Below are positions 8,681-19,712 of a stretch of DNA of 64,000 bases, in pieces (positions within the stretch are counted from its first letter, which is position 1; the number at the start of each line of letters is the position of its first letter). The DNA comes from Agrobacterium fabrum str. C58. GTDB lineage: Bacteria > Pseudomonadota > Alphaproteobacteria > Rhizobiales > Rhizobiaceae. The stretch spans positions 2,044,001-2,108,000 of the forward strand of contig NC_003062.2 of NCBI RefSeq assembly GCF_000092025.1, given 5' to 3'. The notes beneath the pieces are model-generated. The model was not told the origin of the DNA. It did no database searches and saw nothing but the letters and a program-made list of their open reading frames with translations. A program made the position numbers and the translations under genes.

Positions 8681-9985
8681 ATGACTGACGCGGTATCTCG
8701 GGTATCGTCGACAGCTGGCAATTCGAACGCTGTAAAGACAAATTCGCCTGCACGAGTTCTCACTGCCAGCCTGGTCGGCACGACCATCGAGTTTTTCGAT
8801 TTTTACGTTTACGCCACGGCCGCGGTGCTCGTGTTCCCGGCCCTGTTCTTCCCGAACAGCGACCCGACGACGGCGCTTCTGGCATCCTTTGCCACCTTCT
8901 CCATCGCCTTTTTCGCCCGCCCGCTCGGCGCGGTGGTTTTCGGCCATTATGGTGATCGCGTTGGCCGCAAGGCGACGCTTGTCGCAGCTCTGCTCACCAT
9001 GGGCGTGTCGACGGTCGTGATCGGCCTTCTGCCGACCTATGAGACGGCCGGCGTTCTGGCGCCGCTGCTTTTGGCGCTTTGCCGCTTCGGCCAGGGTTTT
9101 GGCCTTGGCGGAGAATGGGGCGGCGCAGTCTTGCTCGCCACGGAAAATGCCCCGCCCGGTAAACGCAGCTGGTACGGCATGTTCCCGCAGCTCGGAGCAC
9201 CCGTCGGTCTCTTCCTCTCCTCCGGCGTCTTTTGGATTCTGCTGCACTTCATGTCGCAGGAAGCGCTCCTGAGCTGGGGCTGGCGCATCCCCTTCGTCGC
9301 CTCGATCATTCTGATCGCTGTCGGCATGTGGGTTCGCCTGTCGATCACCGAAACGCCCGACTTCCAGAAAGCGATCGAAAAGGAAGAACGTGTGGCCGTG
9401 CCGATTGCGGAACTGTTCCGCAGCCACAAGCGCAGCCTCGTGCTCGGCACCTTCGTGGCGCTGGCCACCTTCGTGCTGTTCTATATCGGCACCGCCTATC
9501 TTCTGTCCTACAACGTCAAGGTTCTGAAAATTCCGTTCCTTGATGCACTGGAAGTGCAAATCCTCGGCTCCATCGTCTTCGGTATCTTCATCCCGGTCGC
9601 CGGCAAGCTCGCCGAGAAATTCGGCCGTCGTGAAGTCCTGATCGTGACGACGATACTGATCGGCCTGTTCTCCTTCCTGCTCCCCAGCCTGATGACTGGC
9701 GGCGAAGGCTCGATCTTCGTCTTCGCGGCTCTGGCGATGATGCTGATGGGCATGACCTACGGCCTGATCGGCACGGCGCTCGCCGCCCCCTTCCCGACCC
9801 GCGTGCGTTACACCGGCTCGTCCATCACCTTCAACATGGCCGGTATCTTCGGCGCATCGCTGGCGCCTTACATCGCCACATGGCTGCAGGTGAATTACGG
9901 CATGGGTTATGTGGGTTACTACCTCTGCATCTCCGCCCTCATCACGCTGGCCTGCATTTTTCTGTCCCGCAAGGACGAAGTCTGA
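8681..9985 (+). CDS. MFS transporter, metabolite:H+ symporter (MHS) type
   Basis: This is a 434-residue integral membrane protein with about 12 hydrophobic segments. The early motif TIEFFDFYVYATAAVLVFP and the loop motif GHYGDRVGRKATL between segments 2 and 3 place it in the MHS branch of the major facilitator superfamily (ProP, KgtP, ShiA relatives). RFGQGFGLGGEWGGAVLL is the conserved segment-4 signature of that branch. The substrate cannot be read from sequence; members take up organic acids, betaines or shikimate with protons. It is the only plus-strand gene inside the cell-wall cluster and ends at a two-way terminator, so it is an independent unit. Confidence 0.88.
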   Translation: MTDAVSRVSSTAGNSNAVKTNSPARVLTASLVGTTIEFFDFYVYATAAVLVFPALFFPNSDPTTALLASFATFSIAFFARPLGAVVFGHYGDRVGRKATLVAALLTMGVSTVVIGLLPTYETAGVLAPLLLALCRFGQGFGLGGEWGGAVLLATENAPPGKRSWYGMFPQLGAPVGLFLSSGVFWILLHFMSQEALLSWGWRIPFVASIILIAVGMWVRLSITETPDFQKAIEKEERVAVPIAELFRSHKRSLVLGTFVALATFVLFYIGTAYLLSYNVKVLKIPFLDALEVQILGSIVFGIFIPVAGKLAEKFGRREVLIVTTILIGLFSFLLPSLMTGGEGSIFVFAALAMMLMGMTYGLIGTALAAPFPTRVRYTGSSITFNMAGIFGASLAPYIATWLQVNYGMGYVGYYLCISALITLACIFLSRKDEV

Positions 9986-10004
9986 TCTGAGACCATCGAC
10001 GTCA

Positions 10005-10038
10005 AAAAGCCCGCGAAACCTTCGTTTCGCGGGCTTTT
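10005..10038. terminator. Bidirectional Rho-independent terminator
   Basis: A perfect 15-bp stem (AAAAGCCCGCGAAAC and its complement) with a CTTC loop lies between the MFS gene (plus strand, ends 9985) and the convergent GGDEF gene (minus strand, ends 10055). T runs are present on both strands. Confidence 0.92.
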
Positions 10039-10054
10039 CCTTGTCTATTTCTGC

Positions 10055-10864
10055 TTAAGCCACTGCCTGGCGCCGCTCGACATGACCGCTCATGCAAACG
10101 CGATTGCGTCCTCCGCCCTTGGCCCGATAAAGCGCGAGATCGGCATTGTGCATGACCTTGTCGAAGATTTCGGCGTCGCCGCGAAAGGCGACGCCAATTG
10201 AAATCGTCACCGTAATTCGCAGATCCTGATACGCCACCGGCGTCGTCTCGATCGCCGCACGAACCCTTTCGCACATCTGCAGAAACGCGAGCGGGCTGGT
10301 TTCCTGCACGACGACGAACTCCTCGCCACCCAGGCGGGCGACATGCGCGGGAGGATCGAAATGCTCCTTTATCCGGCGGGCGACGCTTGCGATGACGAGG
10401 TCACCAACAAGATGGCTGTACCCGTCGTTCACCGCTTTGAAATGATCGATGTCCAAAAAGGCAACACAATAGTCGCTGCCAAGTTCGGCGCATGCCGCAT
10501 AAAGGCCTAGCCGGTTGCTAAGGCCAGTCAGCGCGTCCGTATGGCTCAGGTGCAGGAAGCGTTCGTGGGACTGCACGAGAATTTGCACTTCCCTCGCATT
10601 CAGCCAGCAGACCAGCAACGTCACCGTAAAGGCGACAGCCCCGCCGAGCGTCACGCTTAACATGATCCCGTTGAAGAGATCGGTCACGAGCCCGAACTGC
10701 GCGAGAAGCGTCAGGCCACCCGTGCACATCACGATGACAATGAGCGTCACGAGACAAGCGATACGAACGGAGAATTCAAGAGGCCCCAGCCGCCGGCGAC
10801 CCGCCTGCGTAGCGACCGAAAAACTCATCATCTCGATCGGTTTTTTCCAAAGACCCAACATCAT
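10055..10864 (-). CDS. Membrane-bound diguanylate cyclase (GGDEF protein)
   Basis: It probably makes cyclic di-GMP from GTP at the inner membrane. Two membrane segments (about residues 33-56 and 70-89) precede a complete GGDEF domain with LTGLSNRLG, LDIDHFKAVND and an intact active-site loop GGEEF at 179-183. The inhibitory I-site RxxD normally just upstream of the loop reads DPPA, so product inhibition through that site is not expected. No sensory domain is visible in the short N terminus. ATG at 10864 was chosen; a TTG at 10906 would add 14 residues and has no ribosome-binding sequence. It lies between a terminator and murB and is not an expected member of the dcw cluster. Confidence 0.87.
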   Translation of the reverse strand: MMLGLWKKPIEMMSFSVATQAGRRRLGPLEFSVRIACLVTLIVIVMCTGGLTLLAQFGLVTDLFNGIMLSVTLGGAVAFTVTLLVCWLNAREVQILVQSHERFLHLSHTDALTGLSNRLGLYAACAELGSDYCVAFLDIDHFKAVNDGYSHLVGDLVIASVARRIKEHFDPPAHVARLGGEEFVVVQETSPLAFLQMCERVRAAIETTPVAYQDLRITVTISIGVAFRGDAEIFDKVMHNADLALYRAKGGGRNRVCMSGHVERRQAVA

Positions 10865-11065
10865 GCTCAGAGTGCCTAAATCACGTAATGCCGTTGGTAT
10901 TTGCAAATAAAGAAAGATTTAATATTTAAGGAGCGGGGCGTTACTTCGCCCACTCACGTATTTGTCGCCAAGATTATGGCAAAAATCGTTGATCGACCGT
11001 TACGATAAACGCAACGGTCTTATCAACACTCGTATTTTCTTTCAGTATAGAAGCGCGATCAAGGC

Positions 11066-12031
11066 TTACGCCCCGAGGAACGGCTCCACTTCACGGCCCG
11101 GCATGAAGAGGCCAAGGCGCTTGATTTCCCATTCCAGCCGGATGCCCGATTTCTCGAACACGCGCCTGCGGATGGTCTCGCCCAGATATTCCAGATCGTA
11201 GCCGGTCGCATGGCCGGTATTGATCATGAAATTGCAATGCAGCGACGACATTTGCGCGCCGCCGATGACCAGACCGCGGCCACCCGCCTCGTCGATCAGT
11301 TCCCAGGCGGAATGACCTTCAGGGTTCTTGAAGGTGGAACCACCGGTCTGTTCGCGGATCGGCTGCACGGTCTCGCGGTGATGCCGCACAGCGTCCATAT
11401 CCGCCCGGATCTTTGCCTTGTCTTCCGGATAACCCTCAAACAGCGCCCCGGTGAAGATCAGGCCGGCATCGGCGCCGGAATGGCGATAGCTGTAGCCCAT
11501 ATCCGCATTGGAAAGCACATGTTGGTTGCCCTGACGGTCGACCGCATAGACCTCAACGACACGCTCACGCGTTTCACCGCCATTGGCGCCGGCATTCATG
11601 CGCAGCGCACCACCGATGGAGCCGGGAATGCCGTAATAGAAGTGGAAACCGCCAATGCCATTATCCATGGCCATGGCGGCAATGTGCTTGTCCGGGCAGA
11701 TCGCACCGGCCTTGATGCGGTTTTCGTCCGCAAGCTCCACCGAGCCGAAGCCTTTGGCGGACAGACGCACGACAACGCCCGGAATGCCGCCATCACGCAC
11801 CAGCAGGTTCGAGCCAACGCCGACCACGGTCAACGGCACGTCTTCCGGCAGAATTTTCAGGAAGGCGATCAGATCGTCGGTATCGTGCGGCTGGAACATC
11901 ACCTCCGCAAGACCGCCGGCTCTGAACCACGTCACGCGGTCCATGGGCGCATCCGGTGTCAGACGTCCCCGCAATTCATTTACCCCGTCGCCGAGCCTCC
12001 CCAGCAATTTAACCCCATCGACCTGTCTCAT
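11066..12031 (-). CDS. murB: MurB, UDP-N-acetylenolpyruvoylglucosamine reductase
   Basis: MurB reduces UDP-GlcNAc-enolpyruvate to UDP-MurNAc with NADPH and FAD. The FAD domain shows [14 protein letters not shown] and [21 protein letters not shown]. The catalytic Ser region is [21 protein letters not shown], and the C-terminal stretch reads [16 protein letters not shown], as in the shorter MurB type common outside enterobacteria. Length (321) fits. The ATG overlaps the murC stop (ATGA) and has AGGAAAG upstream. It is the last gene of the upstream dcw transcript before the MFS/GGDEF interruption. Confidence 0.96.
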   Translation of the reverse strand: MRQVDGVKLLGRLGDGVNELRGRLTPDAPMDRVTWFRAGGLAEVMFQPHDTDDLIAFLKILPEDVPLTVVGVGSNLLVRDGGIPGVVVRLSAKGFGSVELADENRIKAGAICPDKHIAAMAMDNGIGGFHFYYGIPGSIGGALRMNAGANGGETRERVVEVYAVDRQGNQHVLSNADMGYSYRHSGADAGLIFTGALFEGYPEDKAKIRADMDAVRHHRETVQPIREQTGGSTFKNPEGHSAWELIDEAGGRGLVIGGAQMSSLHCNFMINTGHATGYDLEYLGETIRRRVFEKSGIRLEWEIKRLGLFMPGREVEPFLGA

Positions 12032-13443
12032 TCAGACTTTCCTGATATGCTCTTCAATTCCGAAGGCAGCGCGGCTGCCCATTGTGTGATATTTCCAGCC
12101 CCCAAGAGAACCACAAAATCACCCGGATTCGCAATGGCTGCGACCTGCGACGCAAGGTCCTCCCGTTTTTCGAGGAAACGGGCATCGCGGTGACCGGCGG
12201 CCTTGATGGCCGAAACCAGCGCTTCCGAGCTTGCACCTTCGATTGGATCTTCGCCCGCAGCATAGACCGGGGCAAGAAGAATCGTATCGGCATCGTTGAA
12301 ACAATGGGCGAAATCGTCAAACAGGCTGGAAAGACGGCTGTAGCGGTGCGGTTGGTGCACGGCGATGATGCGACCCTTGCAGGCCTCCCGCGCTGCCGCC
12401 AGCACGGCCTTGATCTCAACCGGATGATGGCCGTAATCGTCGAAGACCTGCACGCCATTGGCCTCACCCGTCAGCGTGAAGCGACGCTTGACACCGGCAA
12501 AGGAGGCAAGTCCCTTCTTGATGTCGGCTTCCGAGATGCCGAGACGGTTGGCAACGGCAATCGCCGCCGTTGCATTGGACACATTGTGGCGTCCGGGCAT
12601 CGGCAGTACGAGGTCCTTGAAGGAGAATATCTTGCCGGTGCGGCGACGACGGATTTCCACGTCGAAGATCGACCGCGTACCATCGATGCGGACATTCGAG
12701 AACCGCACGTCGGCCTGCGGGTTCTCACCGTATGTGATGACCTTGCGGTCCTCGATCCGGCCGACCAGCGCCTGCACTTCAGGGTGATCGAGGCACATGA
12801 CGCCGAAACCGTAGAACGGCACGTTCTCGACGAACTGTCGGAAAGCAGCGCGCACGGCGTCGAAATTGCCATAGTGATCCAGATGCTCCGGATCGATATT
12901 GGTGATGACGGCCACATCGGCCGGCAGCTTCAGGAAGGTGCCGTCGGATTCGTCGGCCTCCACCACCATCCACTCGCCCTCGCCCATGCGCGCATTGGTG
13001 CCATAGGCATTGATGATGCCGCCATTGATGACGGTCGGGTCGAGATTGCCGGCTTCGAGCAGCGTTGCGACCATGGAGGTCGTCGTTGTCTTGCCGTGGG
13101 TGCCGCCAATGGCGATGGCATTGCGGAAACGCATCAACTCGGCCAGCATTTCGGCGCGGCGAACGATCGGCAGGTGTTTTTCACGCGCGGCGATCAGTTC
13201 CGGGTTGTTCTTCTTGATTGCGGTGGAAACGACAACGACCTCGGCATCACCGAGATTATCCGCCGTGTGGCCAACGAAAACCTCGATGCCCTTGTCGCGC
13301 AGGCGCTGCACATTGGCGCTGTCGGCCTGATCCGACCCCTGAACGCGATGGCCGAGATTGTGAAGCACTTCGGCAATGCCGCTCATGCCGATCCCGCCTA
13401 TGCCGATGAAATGCACAAGGCCTATGGCTTTCGGCATCTTCAT
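12028..13443 (-). CDS. murC: MurC, UDP-N-acetylmuramate--L-alanine ligase
   Basis: MurC adds L-alanine to UDP-MurNAc, the first amino-acid ligation of the peptidoglycan stem peptide. The N-terminal Rossmann-like domain begins with [17 protein letters not shown], the ATP-binding motif is [14 protein letters not shown], and the central domain has [13 protein letters not shown]. The C-terminal domain contains [16 protein letters not shown], the conserved HHP-type motif of MurC. Length (471) is typical. Its start codon overlaps the murG stop and its stop overlaps the murB start. Confidence 0.97.
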   Translation of the reverse strand: MKMPKAIGLVHFIGIGGIGMSGIAEVLHNLGHRVQGSDQADSANVQRLRDKGIEVFVGHTADNLGDAEVVVVSTAIKKNNPELIAAREKHLPIVRRAEMLAELMRFRNAIAIGGTHGKTTTTSMVATLLEAGNLDPTVINGGIINAYGTNARMGEGEWMVVEADESDGTFLKLPADVAVITNIDPEHLDHYGNFDAVRAAFRQFVENVPFYGFGVMCLDHPEVQALVGRIEDRKVITYGENPQADVRFSNVRIDGTRSIFDVEIRRRRTGKIFSFKDLVLPMPGRHNVSNATAAIAVANRLGISEADIKKGLASFAGVKRRFTLTGEANGVQVFDDYGHHPVEIKAVLAAAREACKGRIIAVHQPHRYSRLSSLFDDFAHCFNDADTILLAPVYAAGEDPIEGASSEALVSAIKAAGHRDARFLEKREDLASQVAAIANPGDFVVLLGAGNITQWAAALPSELKSISGKSE

Positions 13444-14576
13444 GCCCCAACTCCTTCATTCTTCTTCTTGAATTCCTGTACGGACCGGCCTTCGGCAATC
13501 GCCTCGACCAGATCGGCCAGCACATCCGCCGCATGCGGTTTTCCGGTCGCCTTGGCCGCTGCCGCGGTGGCAGAAAGCCGGTCGGGCTCGGCAAGCGCCG
13601 ATGACAACAGGCTGGAAAGCTTCTGCGGCGACAGTTCCGCCTGCTTGATGACGCTTGCCCCGCCGGCTGCCGAAAGCGCTGCCGCATTCGCCGCCTGATC
13701 ATGGTCCAGCGCATGCGGATAAGGCACGAGGATCGACGGACGGCCGATCACCGAAAGCTCCGATACGGTCGAGGCGCCCGAGCGGCTGATGACGAGATCG
13801 GCCTCACCGATGCGTGAGGCCATGTCGCCGAAGAAGGGGGAAACGTCAGCCTTCACACCCAGCTTCTGGTAGGAGGCGATGACGCTGTCCTTGTCTTCGG
13901 GGCGCGCCTGCTGGGTCACGACGATGCGTTTGCGCTGCTCGTCCTTCATCAGGCAGATCGCTGCCGGAACGGCGCTCGAAAAGAACTGCGCGCCCTGGCT
14001 GCCGCCGAAAACCACAAGCTGGAAGGTCTCGCCCGTCTGTGAAGGCGTATAGGGAATTTCAGATGCAGCCAGCACCGCCGGGCGCACCGGATTGCCGGTC
14101 GCAACCGTCTTCTCCGAATATTGGCCGTTGGCGGGCGGCAGGAAGCCGCCGGCAATCGCCTTCACGCGGGCAGCGAGCGCCTTGTTGGCGCGGCCCATAA
14201 CCGCATTCTGCTCGTGAATGATCGAAGGAACGCCAAGTCCGGTCGAGGCCAGCAGCGGCGGCACGGTGGGATAACCGCCGAAACCGACAACCGCGACCGG
14301 CTTCAGTTTCGTCACCAGCCGGCGCGCGGTGCGCAGGCCCACCCATAGTTTCCAGAGCGAACGCACGACCGAAATCGGGTTTTTCGAGCCGATGGTGGCT
14401 GAAGGCACGACGTGAATTTCATCGGCCGGGAACTTGCCGGCATAACGTTCGGCGCGGCTGTCGGTGACGAGATGCACCTGATAACCGCGCGCCTTCAGCG
14501 TATGCGCCAGGGCTTCCGCCGGAAACACATGGCCGCCGGTTCCCCCGGCGGCAAGAAGAACAATACCCTTGTTCAT
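13440..14576 (-). CDS. murG: MurG, lipid II-forming GlcNAc transferase
   Basis: MurG transfers GlcNAc from UDP-GlcNAc to lipid I at the cytoplasmic face of the membrane, giving lipid II. The GT28 signature is clear: [16 protein letters not shown] at the N terminus, [12 protein letters not shown] and [12 protein letters not shown] in the acceptor domain, [11 protein letters not shown] at the domain junction, and [21 protein letters not shown] in the donor domain. The 378-residue length is close to usual (355-375). It starts six bases after the ftsW stop codon and overlaps murC by four bases. Confidence 0.97.
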   Translation of the reverse strand: MNKGIVLLAAGGTGGHVFPAEALAHTLKARGYQVHLVTDSRAERYAGKFPADEIHVVPSATIGSKNPISVVRSLWKLWVGLRTARRLVTKLKPVAVVGFGGYPTVPPLLASTGLGVPSIIHEQNAVMGRANKALAARVKAIAGGFLPPANGQYSEKTVATGNPVRPAVLAASEIPYTPSQTGETFQLVVFGGSQGAQFFSSAVPAAICLMKDEQRKRIVVTQQARPEDKDSVIASYQKLGVKADVSPFFGDMASRIGEADLVISRSGASTVSELSVIGRPSILVPYPHALDHDQAANAAALSAAGGASVIKQAELSPQKLSSLLSSALAEPDRLSATAAAAKATGKPHAADVLADLVEAIAEGRSVQEFKKKNEGVGA

Positions 14577-14582
14577 GATCGT

Positions 14583-15737
14583 TTACTCCGCAGGAACGCC
14601 GGAACCGACGCGGAAGAAGCTGCGCTCCTGCGCCCGCTTTTCCGGTCTGTGGCGTGTCAGCGCCAGAAGGAAGCCGGCGGTCACGCAGATCGCCATCATC
14701 GACGAACCACCATATGAAATCAGCGGCAGCGTCATGCCCTTGGCGGGCATCAGCTCCAGATTGACGCCGATATTGATCATCGACTGCATGCCGATTTGAA
14801 GGACCAGACCGGCCACGGCAAAACGGCAGAAATCGTCCTTTTCCTTGAAGGCGTGCGAGAGGCCGCGCAGCACGATGAAGGCGAAGATCGCGACGAGGAA
14901 CATGCAGAATATAATGCCGAATTCTTCCGCCGCCACCGAGAAGATGAAGTCAGTATGGCTGTCTGGAATGATGCGCTTGACAATGCCCTCGCCCGGTCCA
15001 CGCCCGAACCAGTCACCGCGAATGATCGCCTCGCGCGCGGTATCCACCTGGAACGTATCGCCCTCACCCGTCCAGAACCGGTCGATACGGCCTGCAACGT
15101 GCGGCAACATGAGATAGGCGGTCACAATGCCGCCGACACCGAGACCACCGAGCATGATGATCCAGAACCACGGCACGCCGGCCATGAAAAACATGCCGCC
15201 CCAGACCACCGATGTCAGGATCGTCTGACCGAAGTCCGGCTGGGCGATAAGAAGTGCGGCAACGATGCCAAAGGTGATGATGGCGAAGAGATTGCCCGGA
15301 ATTTCAGGATGGCGCGCCCGCTCAGCAAAGAGCCATGCACAGACAATGACGAAGGCCGGCTTCATGAATTCGGAAGGCTGGATCGAGAAAGTGCCGATGG
15401 AAATCCAGCGCCGCGCGCCCTTGACCTCTATGCCGAAAAACAGCGCAAAGATCATCATCAACAGTGCGGCAATCAGCATGATGACCGCAACGCGCCTGAC
15501 CTGTCGGGGTGACAGGAAGGAAAGGCCGACCATGATTGCCAGTGACGGCACCATGAACATCGCCTGGCGTTCAACGAAAAAGAAGCTGTTGAGACCGATA
15601 CGCTCGGCAACCGCAGGCGACGCTGCAAAGGACAGCATCAGGCCGATACCCATCAGCGCGACAAACGCCGCCAGAAAGAAACGATCGATGGTCCAGAACC
15701 ACTCCGCGACCGGACCGCGATCAACTCGGCTTACCAT
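14583..15737 (-). CDS. ftsW: FtsW, SEDS-family septal glycan polymerase
   Basis: FtsW is the polytopic SEDS glycosyltransferase that works with FtsI in septal peptidoglycan synthesis. About ten hydrophobic segments are visible in 384 residues. The long periplasmic loop carries GRGPGEGIVKRIIPDSHTDFIFSVAAEEFG, which includes the conserved SEDS signature with its catalytic Asp, and the C-terminal region has LPLISYGGSSM. It is four bases from murD and six from murG. Confidence 0.96.
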   Translation of the reverse strand: MVSRVDRGPVAEWFWTIDRFFLAAFVALMGIGLMLSFAASPAVAERIGLNSFFFVERQAMFMVPSLAIMVGLSFLSPRQVRRVAVIMLIAALLMMIFALFFGIEVKGARRWISIGTFSIQPSEFMKPAFVIVCAWLFAERARHPEIPGNLFAIITFGIVAALLIAQPDFGQTILTSVVWGGMFFMAGVPWFWIIMLGGLGVGGIVTAYLMLPHVAGRIDRFWTGEGDTFQVDTAREAIIRGDWFGRGPGEGIVKRIIPDSHTDFIFSVAAEEFGIIFCMFLVAIFAFIVLRGLSHAFKEKDDFCRFAVAGLVLQIGMQSMINIGVNLELMPAKGMTLPLISYGGSSMMAICVTAGFLLALTRHRPEKRAQERSFFRVGSGVPAE

Positions 15738-15741
15738 GGCC

Positions 15742-17151
15742 TCAGCCCCCTTTTCCAGAGTGAACGAGCATCGTCATGCCCTCGAGCGCCGCAACCTGCG
15801 CGACGAACGAATCACCTCTGATTTCAAAGTTCTTATATTGATCGAAGCTTGCGCAAGCCGGGGATAACATCACGACATTGCCGGCCGTCGCATCTTTTTC
15901 CGCATCCGCCGCCGCGTGCTGCACCGCCTTGTCCAGCGTACCGGATATTTCGTAAGGCACCGCCTCGCCAAGCGTCGCAGCAAATTCCGCCGCTGCCTCA
16001 CCGATCAGATAGGCCTTGGCGATGCGCGGGAAGAGCGGCGAAAGGCTGGTGATGCCGCCCGCCTTGGGCAAACCGCCGGCGATCCAGTAGATGCGGTCAA
16101 AGCTCGAAAGTGCGGGCGCTGCCGCATCGGCGTTGGTCGCCTTGCTATCATTAACGAAGGTGACATTGCCACGCCGGCCGACGGGCTGCATGCGGTGCTT
16201 GAGACCGGGGAAGGACTTGAGACCGGCACGAATTTCCTCTTCGGAAACACCGACCGCAAGGCAGGCAGCAATCGCTGCCGCTGCATTCTGTGCATTGTGG
16301 CTGCCGCGAAGCGTCTGGATACCGTCGAGATCGACCAGCAGCGAAGACGTGCCGCCATGCGCCCTGAGTATCTGGCTGCCTTCGGCATAGAGACCTTCGG
16401 AAACGACATTGCGCTTGGAGATGCGCTCCACCTTGACGCCGGCGCGCTCGATGCGATCGGCAATCAGCGTCGAATGACTGTCATCCACGCCGACAATCGC
16501 AGTGCCGCTGCCGGCCACCAGCCGTTCCTTGACGTCGGCATAATGCTGCATCGTGCCGTGCCGGTCGAGATGGTCAGGCGTCAGATTGAGCAGAATGCCG
16601 GCGGTCGGATTGATCGTCGGCGCCAGATCGATCTGGTAGGACGAGCATTCCACCACGTAGAAACGTTGTGCCTTGGGCGGATCGAGGCTCAGCACCGCCG
16701 TGCCGATATTGCCGCCGAGCTGGGTATCGCGGCCCGATGATTGCAGAATATGCGCGATCAACGCTGTCGTCGTCGACTTGCCGTTGGTGCCGGTAATCGC
16801 AATGAAAGGGCAATCCGGCGCATGCACCCGCCGCTCACGGATGAAAAGCTCGATATCGCCGATCACTTCGACGCCCGCCGCCTTCGCAAGGTCCACCGAC
16901 CAATGCGGCTTCGGATGCGTTAACGGGACTCCCGGAGCCAGCACAAACGAGGAAAACGAAGACCAGTCAATCGTGTGGAGATCCGCAGTCGCAATACCCT
17001 CGGCCTGCGCCTTCGCGACGCTGTCAGGATTGTCGTCAAAAGCAACGACAGCAGCACCACCGGCAACCAGCGCGCGGGCGGTGACGAGACCGGAACCGCC
17101 GAGCCCGAAGAGAGCGACTTTCTTACCCCTAAACGACGTGACCGGGATCAT
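15742..17151 (-). CDS. murD: MurD, UDP-MurNAc-L-Ala--D-glutamate ligase
   Basis: MurD adds D-glutamate to the stem peptide. The N-terminal domain has [17 protein letters not shown], the ATP-binding loop is [18 protein letters not shown], the central domain contains [11 protein letters not shown], and the C-terminal domain has [17 protein letters not shown], the MurD hallmark. At 469 residues it is slightly longer than the E. coli enzyme (438). It lies three bases after mraY and four before ftsW. Confidence 0.97.
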   Translation of the reverse strand: MIPVTSFRGKKVALFGLGGSGLVTARALVAGGAAVVAFDDNPDSVAKAQAEGIATADLHTIDWSSFSSFVLAPGVPLTHPKPHWSVDLAKAAGVEVIGDIELFIRERRVHAPDCPFIAITGTNGKSTTTALIAHILQSSGRDTQLGGNIGTAVLSLDPPKAQRFYVVECSSYQIDLAPTINPTAGILLNLTPDHLDRHGTMQHYADVKERLVAGSGTAIVGVDDSHSTLIADRIERAGVKVERISKRNVVSEGLYAEGSQILRAHGGTSSLLVDLDGIQTLRGSHNAQNAAAAIAACLAVGVSEEEIRAGLKSFPGLKHRMQPVGRRGNVTFVNDSKATNADAAAPALSSFDRIYWIAGGLPKAGGITSLSPLFPRIAKAYLIGEAAAEFAATLGEAVPYEISGTLDKAVQHAAADAEKDATAGNVVMLSPACASFDQYKNFEIRGDSFVAQVAALEGMTMLVHSGKGG

Positions 17152-17154
17152 CGC

Positions 17155-18255
17155 TCACCTCAGCTTCAGGGTGGCAAGACCGAGCAGCGCGAGGCCGACG
17201 GAGATGATCCAGAAACGGATAACCACCTGGCTTTCCGTCCAGCCCTTTTTCTCGAAATGGTGATGGATCGGCGCCATCAGGAAGACGCGGCGGCCGGTGC
17301 GTTTAAACCAGAAGACCTGGATGATGACCGACAGCGTTTCCATGACGAACAGACCACCAACGATGACCATGACGATCTCATGCTTGGTGGCGACGGCGAT
17401 GGAGCCAATCAGACCGCCGAGCGCCAGCGAACCCGTATCGCCCATGAAGATGGCGGCGGGCGGCGCATTGAACCACAGAAAACCGAGGCCCGCGCCGATG
17501 ACGGCACCGACGATGACGGCGAGTTCACCCGTACCGGGCACGAAATTGATCTGCAGGTAATTGGCAAAAACCGCATTACCGGCGAGATAGGCGATCACGC
17601 CGAAGGTGGCGGCAGCGATCATGACCGGCACGATGGCGAGACCATCGAGACCATCGGTCAGGTTCACCGCATTGCCCGCACCGACGATGACAAAAGCACC
17701 GAACAGTACGAAGAAATAACCGAGATTGATCACGAATTCCTTGAAGAAGGGAAAGGCGATGGAGCTGCCGAGCGTGCCGCCATGCGGTGCGGAGGCAAGC
17801 GCCATCTTCATCATGAAGAACACGGCAATCGCCGCAATCAGAAATTCGATGCCGAGACGGGCCTTGCCGGAGAAACCCTTGTCGCTCTGCTTCGTCACCT
17901 TCAGATAATCGTCGTAAAAGCCGATGGCGCCGAAACCGAGCGTCACCATCAGAACGGCAACGACATAGACGTTCGACAGGTCACCCCAGAGCAGCGAACC
18001 GCCGAGAATGCCCGCAAGGATCATCAGTCCGCCCATGGTCGGCGTACCGGCCTTCTTGAAATGCGTCTGCGGCCCGTCGGCGCGGATCGGCTGGCCCTTG
18101 CCCTGGCGCACGCGCAGCGAGTTGATGATCGCCGGTCCGAACAGGAACACGATCAACGCAGAGGTGAACATTGCAGCACCCGCCCGGAAGGTGATGTACC
18201 GGAAGAGGTTGAACAGTTGAACTTTGTCCGACAGTTCGACGAGCCAGATCAGCAT
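17155..18255 (-). CDS. mraY: MraY, phospho-MurNAc-pentapeptide translocase
   Basis: MraY moves phospho-MurNAc-pentapeptide onto undecaprenyl phosphate to give lipid I in the inner membrane. Ten membrane segments are expected in 366 residues. Family motifs visible are the [18 protein letters not shown] loop, [13 protein letters not shown] (catalytic Asp region) and [19 protein letters not shown] with the triple His. Together these are diagnostic. It follows murF after 23 bases. Confidence 0.98.
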   Translation of the reverse strand: MLIWLVELSDKVQLFNLFRYITFRAGAAMFTSALIVFLFGPAIINSLRVRQGKGQPIRADGPQTHFKKAGTPTMGGLMILAGILGGSLLWGDLSNVYVVAVLMVTLGFGAIGFYDDYLKVTKQSDKGFSGKARLGIEFLIAAIAVFFMMKMALASAPHGGTLGSSIAFPFFKEFVINLGYFFVLFGAFVIVGAGNAVNLTDGLDGLAIVPVMIAAATFGVIAYLAGNAVFANYLQINFVPGTGELAVIVGAVIGAGLGFLWFNAPPAAIFMGDTGSLALGGLIGSIAVATKHEIVMVIVGGLFVMETLSVIIQVFWFKRTGRRVFLMAPIHHHFEKKGWTESQVVIRFWIISVGLALLGLATLKLR

Positions 18256-18278
18256 AATTGCCCTTTCAAAAGGCTATT

Positions 18279-19712
18279 TCAGACTTGGCGTTCCGTCTCG
18301 GGGAATGCCGGATACTTGTCAAGCAGGGCGGCGACAATCTTGCCGAAACCAAGCCCAAGTGACGATTTTACCATCAGCGCGTCTCCCGGTTGCACCCATT
18401 GCAGGGCAAAATCGGTGAGTTCCGCCGTCGTCGGGAACCAGATGACGGTGACGCTGTCAGGCAGCGCGTCGCGAAGCGCGGCCATGGCCTCGCCCGCGAG
18501 CCAGACATGTTCGATACCGGCAGCGAGCAGCGGCCCGGCCAGCTCTTCGTGCAACTGCGCCGAAAACTCGCCCATTTCCAGCATATCGCCGAGAACGGCG
18601 ACGCGCCGGCCGTGACCCTGCGTTTCCGTTTCCGCCAGCACGGCAATCGCCGCACGCATGGAGGCCGGATTGGCATTGTAGCTTTCATCGATCAGCAGGA
18701 AGGATCCGCCATTGATCGTCAGGTGGTGGCGCTGGCCACGTCCCTTCACCGCCTCGAGCGTTCCGAGCGCCTCAAGCGCACGGTCGAGATTGGCACCGGT
18801 GACGGCAACGGCACCAAGGACCGCCATCGCATTGTCGGCGATGTGCCGGCCGGGAATGTTGATGTGCAGCTCGCTGGTTTCGCCGTTGAGGATCGCCCAG
18901 ATCGTCGAACCCGTCGTCGTGCTCTCGAAATCCGCAAGGCGGAAATCGGCCTTGGCATGCTGGCCGAAGGTGAGGATATGTTCGATACCCGCCTCCTGCG
19001 CCGCCTCTTCAAGCTGCTCGAACTGGGCGTTGTCGCGGTTGAGGATGACGGAGCCGCCCTCTTCCACGCCTTCGAAAATTTCGGCCTTCGCGGCAGCGAT
19101 CTCTTCGATATTCTTGAAATTGCCGAGATGGGCGGGCGCGATGGTGGTGATGATCGCCACATGCGGGCGGACCATCTTTACCAGCGGCCGGATTTCGCCG
19201 GAATGGTTCATGCCGATTTCGAACACGCCGAATTCCGTATCGGCAGGCATGCGTGCGAGCGTCAGCGGCACGCCCCAATGGTTGTTGAAGGACGCCACCG
19301 CCGCATGCACCCGCCCCGAAGGGGCCAGAGCCTGCCGCAGCATCTCCTTGGTCGTTGTCTTACCCACCGAACCGGTCACCGCGATGATGCGCGCCGAGGT
19401 TCTTTCGCGCGCCGCAAGGGCAAGCTTGCCAAGGGCTGCAAGTACGTCCTCGACCACGATCATCGGCACGGTTAGGCGACCAAGCGCCGGCAGCTTGGCT
19501 TCGGCAACCACCAGAAGGCTGGCGCCGTTGGCAACGGCAAAGCTGGTATAGTCATGGCCGTCTACCCGATCACCCTTGATCGCGAAGAAGGCTTCACCCT
19601 GTTTGACCGTCCGGCTGTCGATGGAAATGCCGGTGATACCGGTCGGCAGGTTGCCCACCGGGCGGCCTGCCGTGATGGCGATCATGTCGGCGACTGTCCA
19701 TAACCAGCTCAA
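18279..19712 (-). CDS. murF: MurF, UDP-MurNAc-tripeptide--D-Ala-D-Ala ligase
   Basis: MurF completes the pentapeptide precursor by adding D-Ala-D-Ala. The ATP loop is [19 protein letters not shown], the central domain has [11 protein letters not shown] and [12 protein letters not shown], and the C-terminal domain has [17 protein letters not shown] and [11 protein letters not shown], all MurF features. The 477-residue length fits. The start is a TTG at 19712 that overlaps the murE stop codon (TTGA); a GGAAGG sequence upstream supports it, although an in-frame ATG nine codons later is possible. Confidence 0.96.
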   Translation of the reverse strand: MSWLWTVADMIAITAGRPVGNLPTGITGISIDSRTVKQGEAFFAIKGDRVDGHDYTSFAVANGASLLVVAEAKLPALGRLTVPMIVVEDVLAALGKLALAARERTSARIIAVTGSVGKTTTKEMLRQALAPSGRVHAAVASFNNHWGVPLTLARMPADTEFGVFEIGMNHSGEIRPLVKMVRPHVAIITTIAPAHLGNFKNIEEIAAAKAEIFEGVEEGGSVILNRDNAQFEQLEEAAQEAGIEHILTFGQHAKADFRLADFESTTTGSTIWAILNGETSELHINIPGRHIADNAMAVLGAVAVTGANLDRALEALGTLEAVKGRGQRHHLTINGGSFLLIDESYNANPASMRAAIAVLAETETQGHGRRVAVLGDMLEMGEFSAQLHEELAGPLLAAGIEHVWLAGEAMAALRDALPDSVTVIWFPTTAELTDFALQWVQPGDALMVKSSLGLGFGKIVAALLDKYPAFPETERQV

